A stretch of 64,000 bases of DNA from Polyangium jinanense (GTDB taxonomy: Bacteria; Myxococcota; Polyangia; Polyangiales; Polyangiaceae). The notes beneath the pieces were generated by a model, which searched no databases, had not been told where the DNA came from, and saw nothing but the letters and a program-made list of their open reading frames with translations. The translations under genes were made by a program, and so were the position numbers. This document shows, piece after piece, positions 45,034 to 53,042 of this stretch (positions within the stretch are counted from its first letter, which is position 1; each line of letters opens with the position of its first letter). The stretch lies in the NCBI RefSeq assembly GCF_028435365.1, contig NZ_JAGTJJ010000001.1, positions 806,001 through 870,000 on the forward strand, in the 5' to 3' direction.

Positions 45034-48000
45034 CCGCCGGACGCACGCTCCCCTCCCCGCTCGAGGCCGCGACGCTCGATCCCGCGGAGGGGAGAGGCGT
45101 TCGGCCCGGCACGCTCGGCGAGGCGACGCTGCCCGCGCCCCCGATGAACACGCTCATCGCCCGCACCGGCAAGGACGACGGCGAGGACGAGAATGCCGAG
45201 GAGAGCGCGGCCATGCGGCGCATGCGCGTGGTCGATCCGGAGACGTATGCGGTGGAATCGGAGGTCGCGAAGGGCGGCATCGGTCGGATCCTGCGGGCGC
45301 ACGACACGCACCTCGATCGCCCCGTCGCGCTGAAGGAGCTCATCACGCGCGACCCGCAGGCCGAGGAGCGGTTCATCCGCGAGGCGCGGATCACGGCGCG
45401 CCTGCAGCACCCCTCGATCGTGCCGCTCTACGAGGCAGGCGTCTGGCCCTCGGGCGAGCCGTTTTTCGCGATGAAGCTCGTCTCCGGCCGCTCGCTCGAC
45501 CACTTCATCGCGGAGGCGAGCACGCTCGATCAACGCCTCGCCCTGCTCCCCCACGTGCTCGCGGTCGCCGAGGCGATGGCGTATGCGCATAACGAGCGCG
45601 TCATTCATCGCGACCTCAAGCCGCAAAACATCTTGCTCGGTCCGTTCGGCGAGACCGTGGTCATCGATTGGGGCCTCGCGAAGGATCTCGACGAGGAATC
45701 CTCCGAGCCGCCACCTTCGTCGAAGCTGCCGTCGAAGAGATTGTCTTCGCCGTCCTCGTCGGGATCGATGGCGCTCACCGTGCTCGGCGTGGTCATGGGC
45801 ACGCCCGCGTACATGCCGCCCGAGCAGGCCGCGGGGCGCAGCGTGGACGAGCGCGCCGACGTGTATGCGATCGGCGCGATTCTGTACCACCTGCTCGCGG
45901 GCAAACCCTCCTACGAGGGCAACTACCCGATGGATATCGTCCGGCGCGTGCTGCGCGAGCCGCCGGCGCCCATCGAAAAGCTCCAGCCAGGCGTGCCGCG
46001 TGATCTCGTGACGATCGTGCAAAAGGCCATGGCACGGTCCAAGGCCGACCGATACCGGACGGCCGGTGAGCTCGCCGCGGACTTGCGCTGCTTCCAGACG
46101 GGGCAGATTGTCCAGGCACACCATTATTCGGCCCGCGAGCGGCTCCTGCGGTTCGGCCGGCGCCATCGCGCGACGTTGCTCATGGCATTTGCCGCGGCCC
46201 TCGCGCTCGCGGTCACGGGCGCGCTCGCGGTCGGACGCGTCCTCGACGCACGCGACGAGGCGCGGCGCGAGCGCGACAGGGCCGCGGAGGCCGAGCGGCG
46301 GGAATCGGAGCGCGCCGATACGCTCACGCTCGTCGAGGCGCGCGCGGCGGCCTCGCGGGATCCGCTCGCAGCGCTCGCCTGGCTCAAGACCCTCTCGGCG
46401 TCGTTCCGCGGGCATCGGCGCGAGCGGCTCGTGGCGGCGGATGCAATTTCGAGAGGCGTCCCGCTGCTCCTCCGGGGCCATATGGCGGGCATCAATCGCG
46501 GGGCCTTTTCGCCGGATGGCCGGTTCGTGGCCACGGCGAGCGACGACCGGACGCTCCGACTCTGGGACGTGACGACGGCAAAGGCACGCGTGCTCGAAGG
46601 ACATACCGACGAGGTCTGGGACGCGGCCTTCTCTCCCGATGGCTCCTGGCTCGCCAGCCGCAGCAAGGACACCACGGTCCGGCTCTGGAGCATGCAGACG
46701 AGCGAAACCACGGTCCTCGCGGGACACGCGGCGCCGCTCGGCGCGATTCAATTCTTCCCAGACGGGCGGCGCCTCGCCTCCCGGGGTCGTGATGGATCCG
46801 TATGCGTGTGGGACCTCGCTGCGAGGGAGTGCAAGCGTGCCTGGTCGAAAACCGGCACGGAGCGACAGCTCGTCATTTCGCCGGACGGGCGCACCCTCGC
46901 GTTCGTGGGGGCAGGTTCGCTCGTTCTTTACGACGCCGACACCGGGTCCGAGCGCCGCTTCGAGGGCGAGGCGCAGGAGACGCAGGCCATTGCATTCTCG
47001 CCCGATGGATCCCTCGTGGCCACGGGCGACCGGAAAGGAGACGTTCGATTGTGGGACGTCTCGACGGGTGAATCGAAGCGGCTCGAAGGCCACACCGCAA
47101 TGGTGCGCGCGATCGTGTTTCTTCCGGACGGCTCGCGCTTCGTCTCCGCGGGCAACGACCGCGCCGTGCGCATCTGGGACGTCCGCACGGGGGAAGCGCG
47201 CGTGCTGAAGGGGCACGAGGGGACGATTTACACGCTCGCCCTGTCGCCGGACGGCAAGCACTTGTTGACCGGCTCCGCGGACCAGACCGCGCGCCTTTGG
47301 GACGTGGCCTCCGGGACATCGCGGGTGTTCCGCGGCCCGAACGATTCCTTGTCGGATGTCGACTTTTCCCGCGACGGCAAGCGCGCGCTCGTCGCGAGTT
47401 ACGACAACAGCCTGCGCGTCTATTCGCTCGAAGCCCTCCGCGACCGCGTCGTGGCCGTGCACGAGCGCGAGGCGGGCGTGATCGCCGTCTCGCCCGACGG
47501 GACGTGTGTCGCCTCGGGCAGCGCCGACGGGGCGGTCGTCTGGACGAACCTCGCGGACGGGACGACACGGACGCTGGGCCAGCACGCGGGCGAGGTGCGG
47601 GGCGTCGCGTTTTCCGGCGATGGCGCGGCGATCGCCTCCGCGGGCGCGGACGGACGCGTGCGTGTCTTCAGCACGCAGGGCGCGGCGCTCTCGTTCGAGG
47701 CCCACGCCGGCGCCGCGAATGTCGTCCTGTTTTCGCCGGACGGCGCGCGCATCGTCTCCGCGGGCGAGGACGGGGCCATTCGAATGTTTCCCGCGAAGGG
47801 CGGCGAGGGGCAGATCCTCGCGCGGCATTCGGCGGCCGCGACCGCGCTTGCGTTTTCCCCGGACGGCACGCGCATCGCGTATTCGTTCGCCGATGGGCGG
47901 GTCGTCTTGCGTGAGGTCGTCACGGGCCGAGAAACGATTCTCGCCGGCCACCACGACGCGGTGCACGTGCTCGTGTTTTCCCCGGACGGCGGCCTGCTCG

Positions 48001-48512
48001 CGTCGGGCGGCATGGACCATTCCGTGCGGCTCTGGGACGTGACCACAGGCGCCCCGCGCCACGTCCTCGACGCGGCAGGGACAGGGCTCACGCGGCTCGT
48101 GTTTTTCCCGGACGGCAAACGATTCGCGACGCTCGGCGGCGAGGCCAACGTAAAACTGTGGAGCACGGCCGACGGCCGATTGCTCGATGTCCTGCGAGGA
48201 TATCGAGGCGTCGTCGCGGGGCTCGACGTCTCGCCCGAGGGCAGCCGGCTCGCGGCGGCGGGCGCGGACGGCGTCGTGCGGTCATGGGACCTCGAAGCGG
48301 GCGAGAGCCGGCTGCTCGAAGGGCACGAGGGCAACGTCTTCGCCGTCGCGTTCGCCGAGGGAGGCCGATCCCTCGTCACGGCCGGAAAAGACCGGACCGT
48401 GCGGCGCTGGATGGACGATCTGCCCATGGAAGCGACGAGCATCCGCGCCTTCGTCGAGGCCGCGACGCCGGAGACGGTCACGTCGCTCGGCCTTCACCCG
48501 GACAAACGCTGA
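45030..48512 (+). CDS. Membrane Ser/Thr protein kinase with 16 WD40 repeats
   Basis: 1160 residues; GTG at 45030 overlapping the upstream stop. The kinase domain (about 70-355) has KGGIGRILRA, catalytic Lys102 in ALKEL, HRDLKPQN (Asp195, Asn200), DWG in place of DFG (213-215), a Ser/Pro-rich activation-loop insert (about 222-250) and YMPPEQA for APE. One membrane helix (about 381-402, TLLMAFAAALALAVTGALAVG) and a charged coiled coil follow. From about 470 there are 16 WD40 blades with the FSPDG...RLWD pattern, enough for two propellers. Given a cytoplasmic kinase and one helix, the propellers should face the periplasm. Kinase-WD40 fusions are characteristic of myxobacteria and cyanobacteria. 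Confidence 0.95.
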   Translation: MTAGRTLPSPLEAATLDPAEGRGVRPGTLGEATLPAPPMNTLIARTGKDDGEDENAEESAAMRRMRVVDPETYAVESEVAKGGIGRILRAHDTHLDRPVALKELITRDPQAEERFIREARITARLQHPSIVPLYEAGVWPSGEPFFAMKLVSGRSLDHFIAEASTLDQRLALLPHVLAVAEAMAYAHNERVIHRDLKPQNILLGPFGETVVIDWGLAKDLDEESSEPPPSSKLPSKRLSSPSSSGSMALTVLGVVMGTPAYMPPEQAAGRSVDERADVYAIGAILYHLLAGKPSYEGNYPMDIVRRVLREPPAPIEKLQPGVPRDLVTIVQKAMARSKADRYRTAGELAADLRCFQTGQIVQAHHYSARERLLRFGRRHRATLLMAFAAALALAVTGALAVGRVLDARDEARRERDRAAEAERRESERADTLTLVEARAAASRDPLAALAWLKTLSASFRGHRRERLVAADAISRGVPLLLRGHMAGINRGAFSPDGRFVATASDDRTLRLWDVTTAKARVLEGHTDEVWDAAFSPDGSWLASRSKDTTVRLWSMQTSETTVLAGHAAPLGAIQFFPDGRRLASRGRDGSVCVWDLAARECKRAWSKTGTERQLVISPDGRTLAFVGAGSLVLYDADTGSERRFEGEAQETQAIAFSPDGSLVATGDRKGDVRLWDVSTGESKRLEGHTAMVRAIVFLPDGSRFVSAGNDRAVRIWDVRTGEARVLKGHEGTIYTLALSPDGKHLLTGSADQTARLWDVASGTSRVFRGPNDSLSDVDFSRDGKRALVASYDNSLRVYSLEALRDRVVAVHEREAGVIAVSPDGTCVASGSADGAVVWTNLADGTTRTLGQHAGEVRGVAFSGDGAAIASAGADGRVRVFSTQGAALSFEAHAGAANVVLFSPDGARIVSAGEDGAIRMFPAKGGEGQILARHSAAATALAFSPDGTRIAYSFADGRVVLREVVTGRETILAGHHDAVHVLVFSPDGGLLASGGMDHSVRLWDVTTGAPRHVLDAAGTGLTRLVFFPDGKRFATLGGEANVKLWSTADGRLLDVLRGYRGVVAGLDVSPEGSRLAAAGADGVVRSWDLEAGESRLLEGHEGNVFAVAFAEGGRSLVTAGKDRTVRRWMDDLPMEATSIRAFVEAATPETVTSLGLHPDKR

Positions 48513-48516
48513 TCGT

Positions 48517-49227
48517 TCAGGCCTCGTTTTGCCCGCCGCGTGGCCGTTTTCGCGGCGGCCCGCCGCCGAACGAGGCTTCGGCGCCCGGCTCGGGCGGCGC
48601 CTCGTGGCCCGTGCCGTACGCGCGCAGGAATGCGTCGATGTGCTCGTCGGCGAATTTGTCCCATTCGAGCGGGCGAGTCTTCGCCCCGCCCAGCGAGCCT
48701 TGATGCAGGAGGACGACGAAGGGCGGCGCGACCAGCGCGAGGGCCATCTGCCGCACGTCCCCCGTGCGGATCTCGCCCCGCGCCATGTGCCGCGCGAGGC
48801 GCGCCTCCACGCATTCGAGCGTCGGATCGAGCACCTCGCAGAGGTATTTCGGGCCGAGCGTGGGCTCGCGCAGGCCGCAGGCGAGGCCAATCGCGTGCAC
48901 CTCCCCGACGCCGTTCCGGAAGCCGAGCTCCAGATAAAACAAAAACCCCCGCAGCGACGCGCGCACGGGCAGGAGCGGGCCCGTGGCGACCTCCAGCAAG
49001 TACCGCTGCCCGCGCTCGTGCCACAGCGAGAGCACCGCCGAGACCACGCCCTCGCGCGAGCCGAAATAATGCCGGAGCGTCGCCACGCTGACCCCCGCGG
49101 CCGCCGCCATTTCGCGGAAGCTCGCTCGTGGCCCGTCGGGCTCCGAGAGCCGCTTTTGCACGGCCGCGACGAGCGACGCGCGCGTCGCCTCGAAGTCCGG
49201 ATTGCGTGAACCTGCGGGCCTGCCCAT
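48517..49227 (-). CDS. TetR/AcrR-family transcriptional regulator
   Basis: 236 residues. The N-terminal helix-turn-helix reads ASFREMAAAAGVSVATLRHYFGSREGVVSAVL (about 35-66), the usual TetR DNA-binding domain, followed by a helical ligand-binding domain of about 150 residues with LRGFLFYLELGF and a disordered Pro/Gly/Arg tail (about 205-236). It is transcribed divergently from the tandem Rieske pair, the classic arrangement for a TetR repressor controlling its neighbour. It converges with the kinase gene (stops 4 bases apart). Confidence 0.9.
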   Translation of the reverse strand: MGRPAGSRNPDFEATRASLVAAVQKRLSEPDGPRASFREMAAAAGVSVATLRHYFGSREGVVSAVLSLWHERGQRYLLEVATGPLLPVRASLRGFLFYLELGFRNGVGEVHAIGLACGLREPTLGPKYLCEVLDPTLECVEARLARHMARGEIRTGDVRQMALALVAPPFVVLLHQGSLGGAKTRPLEWDKFADEHIDAFLRAYGTGHEAPPEPGAEASFGGGPPRKRPRGGQNEA

Positions 49228-49362
49228 CTCTTCGGTCGGTACTCTAGATCATCCGTCCTCCAGTTCAAGCGTCGGGCGCGGCCTCTTCGCGGGCCAGGCT
49301 CGGCCACCTTGACGACGCTCGATTTTTTCGTAACTCTAGCGTTCTATAAAACGGAGGCTTCC
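49228..49362. promoter_or_regulatory. Divergent control region of the TetR gene and the Rieske pair
   Basis: 135 bases. ACTCTAG occurs twice (49241-49247 and 49333-49339), and a near-palindrome CGTTCTATAAAACG (49340-49353; 12 of 14 positions symmetric) lies just before the ribosome-binding site of the first oxygenase-like gene. These are candidate TetR operators. A TTGACG at 49309-49314 could be a -35 element, with no good -10 at 16-18 bases. Assignments are by eye. Confidence 0.35.
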
Positions 49363-50034
49363 ATGTTCGATGGCTTCGCGAACGTCTGGACGCCGGTCTT
49401 GTCTGCGCGGGATCTGCGGGACGAGGCGCGGCGGGTGCGGGTCGCCGGGGAGCCGATCTTGCTCTTCCGCGACGGGCGCGGAGATCCCGGCGCGTGTCTC
49501 GATCGTTCGTCGTCTTCGCCGCCCGAGGTGATCACGCTGGAGGCTCGCCTGCCCGCGCGCGAGGCCCTCGGGCTCATCTGGATCTTCACGGGCCGCGAGA
49601 CCCCGGCCGAGGGTCCGGCGTTGCCTGCGATCGATCCGGTGCGGCCTCTCGTGGTCCACGGAGAGACCTGGTCCGCGCCGTTTGCGCGCGTGCTCGAGGC
49701 GCTGCTCGATCCGGCGAACCTGCCCTTCACGTGGGCCCAAGGCGCGCCCGAAGAGCCCATGCTCGCGTTTCGCGCGCCCGGCTGCGTCGAGCTTTTTTTG
49801 CCGACGAACGTCCCCGAAAAGCGCACGCTGCTCTACTGCTTCCCCGAAACCGGAGCGACGACGCGTGTCCTCTTCTGCGCCACGCGCGCGCCGGGCGAGG
49901 ACGACATGACCTCCTGGATCACCGAGTATTTCGCGGCCACGGACCTCGCCCGAGAGCGCGCCTCCAAGGCCGCCGCGATCGGCGCGGACGAGGGCTTGAC
50001 AACGACCCGCGATTTATTAGAACACATGGTGTAA
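49363..50034 (+). CDS. Rieske-oxygenase-like paralogue lacking both iron sites
   Basis: 223 residues; ATG at 49363 after GGAGG. It opens MFDGFANVWTPVLSARDL, near-identical in layout to the next gene (MFESFANVWTPVILAKEL), and shares RVRVAGEPILLFRDGRG and LIWIFTG. The roughly 60-residue Rieske segment is missing: where the neighbour has LDRCPHRG...CPFHGW, this one has LDRSSSSPPEV and runs straight on to ALGLIWIFTG. The mononuclear iron region is also altered: NMLDTPHLPFIH becomes ALLDPANLPFTW, removing both His ligands. It cannot be a conventional oxygenase; it may be a structural or regulatory subunit, or a decaying copy. The frame is intact and the start well formed, which favours expression. 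Confidence 0.75.
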   Translation: MFDGFANVWTPVLSARDLRDEARRVRVAGEPILLFRDGRGDPGACLDRSSSSPPEVITLEARLPAREALGLIWIFTGRETPAEGPALPAIDPVRPLVVHGETWSAPFARVLEALLDPANLPFTWAQGAPEEPMLAFRAPGCVELFLPTNVPEKRTLLYCFPETGATTRVLFCATRAPGEDDMTSWITEYFAATDLARERASKAAAIGADEGLTTTRDLLEHMV

Positions 50035-50051
50035 CAAAACGGGAGGCAAAC

Positions 50052-51104
50052 GTGTTCGAGAGCTTCGCGAACGTCTGGACCCCGGTCATCCTGGCCAAAG
50101 AGCTCGGGAAGAAGCCGCTTTCGGTGAAGGTCGCCGGCGAGACGATCGCCCTCTTCCGGGATGGAAAAGGCGGCGTCGGCGCGCTCCTCGATCGATGTCC
50201 GCACCGCGGCGTCGCGCTCTCGCTCGGCCAGATCGACGAGGACGGCTGTCTCGCGTGTCCTTTTCACGGCTGGGCGTTCCAGAAGGACGGCGCCTGCGCG
50301 AAGATCCCGCTGAACCAAGTCCCGCCGGAGAAACGCGCTCGTTATGGCGCGACGGCCGTGCCGGTGCGCGAGGTCGGGAGGCTTATCTGGATCTTCACAG
50401 GCCCCGATCCCGCCGGCACGGAGCCCGAGCCGCCACCCGTGCTGGTCGAGAAGGGGTGGCACGTCGGCTTCACCCAGGAGATCTGGAAGACGCACTGGAC
50501 GCGGGCCATGGAAAACATGCTCGACACGCCCCACCTGCCTTTCATCCATCGCAAGAGCATCGGCCGCGAGGCCCGGAAAAAGCTCCGGCCGGACACGACG
50601 CTCGAGATGCGCATCGAGCCCGCTCCCTTCGGCGGCCTCATTTACTCGAAATGGGACTACGAGGAGGCCGAAAAGCAGTTCTTGAAGTGGCGCAAGCCGA
50701 ACGCGATGGAGCTCCAGATCATGGACGATCCGAAGCGCCGGATGTCCCTGGCCGTCTATTGCATTCCGGTCGACGAGGGTCACACGAAGATGATGCTCGC
50801 CTCGGCGCGGACGTTCTTCGGCTCGGAGGTGCTCACGTGGATCGCCACGAAGTTCAACAACATCCTCGCCGAGGATCGGGAGGTGCTCGAAACGTCGAAC
50901 CCGCCCGAGGTGCCGCCGCCGGGCGAGGAGCCGTCCGTCGCGACCGACGCGCCGACGCTGTTTTTCCGAAAGTATTACTTCCGTGAGCTGCGCGGCTCCA
51001 CCTCGTCGCTCGTGCCCACGGGTCGGCTCGTCCGCAGGCCTGGCGCCGCCCAGCCGGAAGCCGAAGAAGCGGGCATGCCCGACGGCGCCGCCATCGTCCA
51101 CTGA
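50052..51104 (+). CDS. Rieske [2Fe-2S] non-haem iron oxygenase, alpha-subunit type
   Basis: 350 residues from a GTG with GGGAGG 5 bases upstream. The Rieske cluster ligands are CPHRG (Cys49, His51) and CPFHGW (Cys69, His72). The mononuclear iron site lies in MENMLDTPHLPFIH (Asp158, His161, His166). The arrangement resembles the PaO/VanA-like ring-hydroxylating or demethylating oxygenases, which need a reductase not seen nearby; the substrate is unknown. The C-terminal part is Pro/Glu/Ala-rich. It is 17 bases downstream of its iron-free twin and under the presumed control of the divergent TetR regulator. Confidence 0.92.
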   Translation: MFESFANVWTPVILAKELGKKPLSVKVAGETIALFRDGKGGVGALLDRCPHRGVALSLGQIDEDGCLACPFHGWAFQKDGACAKIPLNQVPPEKRARYGATAVPVREVGRLIWIFTGPDPAGTEPEPPPVLVEKGWHVGFTQEIWKTHWTRAMENMLDTPHLPFIHRKSIGREARKKLRPDTTLEMRIEPAPFGGLIYSKWDYEEAEKQFLKWRKPNAMELQIMDDPKRRMSLAVYCIPVDEGHTKMMLASARTFFGSEVLTWIATKFNNILAEDREVLETSNPPEVPPPGEEPSVATDAPTLFFRKYYFRELRGSTSSLVPTGRLVRRPGAAQPEAEEAGMPDGAAIVH

Positions 51105-51164
51105 CATCGGCCGCACATTCTTCATGTCCCGGGCGCCCGGAATGCGCTATCTCCCGGGCTGCCC

Positions 51165-53042
51165 GTGAGCCCGCCTGCCCTCGACCAACCGCACAATCCC
51201 CTCCGCCGCGCCACCATCCCGCATTTGCCCGCGCTCGATGGGTTGCGGGGCCTCGCCGTGCTCGGCGTGCTCTTGTTCCACGATGGAAGGCTCGACGGCG
51301 GGTATCTCGGCGTCGACCTGTTCTTCGTGCTGTCCGGATACCTCATCCACTCGCTCTTGCTCGCGGAGTGGAACAAGGCCGGGACGATCGATCTCAAGGC
51401 TTTCTGGATTCGCCGCGCGCGCCGCCTCTTCCCGGCGCTCCTCGCGCTCCTGCCGGTGGTCGCGGCGTATGCGCATCACCTCGCGAAACCCGAAGAGCTC
51501 GCTCGGATCCGCAAGGACGGGCTCGCCACGCTGGCGTACGTGGCGAACTGGCGCGCGATTTTCTCGGGGCGGAGCTACTGGGACATGTTCCAGGTGCCCT
51601 CGCCGCTCGAGCACACCTGGAGCCTCGCGATCGAGGAGCAATTTTACGTTGTCTGGCCGCTGCTCGCGTTCGGCGTGCTCTACCTCTCGCGGGGCTCGCG
51701 GCGGGTGATGCTCGGCGTGTCGCTCGCGCTCGCCGTGGTGTCGGGCGCGGTGATGGTTTGGCTGGGCAATCGGGTGGATACGTCGCGGGCCTACATGGGC
51801 ACGGATACGCGCGGCGTGGCGATCCTCCTCGGCGCCTCGCTCGCGTGTTTGATGGCCGAGCGCGGGACGTCGAAGAACAAGTCGGTGGTGCGGGCGCTCG
51901 ATGGGCTCGGGCTCGTCGCGGCGATCGGGCTCGGGGTGGCGTGGGTGAAGCTCGACGGGCAGAACCCGCTGCTCTACCGCGGAGGATTTTTCGGGACGGA
52001 GCTCTGCGTGCTCGTGCTCATCATGTGCGCGGCGCACGGCGAGCAGAGCCTCGTGGCGCGCGCGCTCGCGTTCCGCCCGGTGGCGTGGGTGGGGCTCGTG
52101 AGTTACGGGCTCTACCTCTGGCACTGGCCGATCTACGTGGTGCTGCGGCCGGAACGAATTGGTTTGTCCGGGCTCGGGCTCTCGGCGCTGAGGTACGCGA
52201 CGACGTTCGGGGTGGCGCTGATCTCCTATCATTTCCTGGAGCAGCCGATCCGCAAGCGCGGCGCGCCGTTCGGGCGTCCGGCGGTCATGCTCTCGTCGTC
52301 GGTGGCGCTCTGCCTCGGCGCGCTGCTCGTCGGCACGCAGCATCGGGCGGTGATGCGGGTGGGGCTGCAGCTCTTGCCGTGGCCGGCGGCTCCGAACGCG
52401 GTGAAGATTCTGATCATCGGCGATTCGGTGGCGGAGTCGCTCGGCGAGCGCATGCAATCGGTGCAGGCGGGCACGGGGACGATCGTGAGCCAGCGAGGCA
52501 CGCCGAATTGCAGCATCATGGAGGGAAAGCTGCCGACGCGCTCGCTGACGAACGAGCCGCACGCCGGCGGCGATTGCGGCAAGCGCTGGGCGAGCGACGT
52601 GGAGGAGCTACGCCCCGACGTGACGCTCGTGGTGCTCGGCGGGGGCTATTTCGCGCCGGTGGAGATCGACGGGCGCTGGCAGCACGTGTGCGAGGCGGAA
52701 TGGGACGATGCGTACGCGGACGAGCTCGAGCGCAAGCTGAAGATCCTCGCGGACAAGAGCGGGCGGGTGTATCTGGCGCGCGTGCCGTATCCGGTGGGCG
52801 GGTGGCAGAGGCCGGGGCTGAACGCGCAGGTCGATTGCTACAATACGCTGCTGGAGCGGACGGCGAAGCGTGATGCGCGCGTGCGCATGTTCGACCTCGC
52901 GGCGCACCTCTGCCCCGGGGGACAATGCTCGATGGAGAGCGACGGGGCGGCGATCCGGCCGGATGGAATGCATTTCGCGGGGCCAGGGGCGAAGGAGATC
53001 GCGCGATGGGTGATCGAGCAGGTCAAAGAGCCGGTGCGGTAG
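51165..53042 (+). CDS. Acyltransferase-3 (OafA/YrhL-like) with C-terminal SGNH domain
   Basis: 625 residues. The membrane part (about 20-400, some ten helices) has PALDGLRGLAVLGVLLFHDGRLDGGYLGVDLFFVLSG with the Arg28/His39 acyl-transfer residues, and EHTWSLAIEEQFYVVWPLL. The periplasmic C-terminus (about 415-625) is an SGNH hydrolase fold with IIGDSVAESL (Ser421) and block V DGMHF (Asp600, His603). Such two-domain enzymes O-acetylate cell-surface polysaccharide, the SGNH domain completing the transfer outside. GTG start. The next gene starts inside its last 37 bases. Confidence 0.93.
   Translation: MSPPALDQPHNPLRRATIPHLPALDGLRGLAVLGVLLFHDGRLDGGYLGVDLFFVLSGYLIHSLLLAEWNKAGTIDLKAFWIRRARRLFPALLALLPVVAAYAHHLAKPEELARIRKDGLATLAYVANWRAIFSGRSYWDMFQVPSPLEHTWSLAIEEQFYVVWPLLAFGVLYLSRGSRRVMLGVSLALAVVSGAVMVWLGNRVDTSRAYMGTDTRGVAILLGASLACLMAERGTSKNKSVVRALDGLGLVAAIGLGVAWVKLDGQNPLLYRGGFFGTELCVLVLIMCAAHGEQSLVARALAFRPVAWVGLVSYGLYLWHWPIYVVLRPERIGLSGLGLSALRYATTFGVALISYHFLEQPIRKRGAPFGRPAVMLSSSVALCLGALLVGTQHRAVMRVGLQLLPWPAAPNAVKILIIGDSVAESLGERMQSVQAGTGTIVSQRGTPNCSIMEGKLPTRSLTNEPHAGGDCGKRWASDVEELRPDVTLVVLGGGYFAPVEIDGRWQHVCEAEWDDAYADELERKLKILADKSGRVYLARVPYPVGGWQRPGLNAQVDCYNTLLERTAKRDARVRMFDLAAHLCPGGQCSMESDGAAIRPDGMHFAGPGAKEIARWVIEQVKEPVR

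Noticed and set aside
44838..48062. 1074-residue open frame on the minus strand
   Set aside because: It lies antisense to the kinase-WD40 gene; its internal repetition simply mirrors the WD40 coding repeats.
49345..49350. TATAAA as the -10 element of the first Rieske-like gene
   Set aside because: It would place the transcript start inside the ribosome-binding site; the TATAAA is better explained as part of the near-palindrome.
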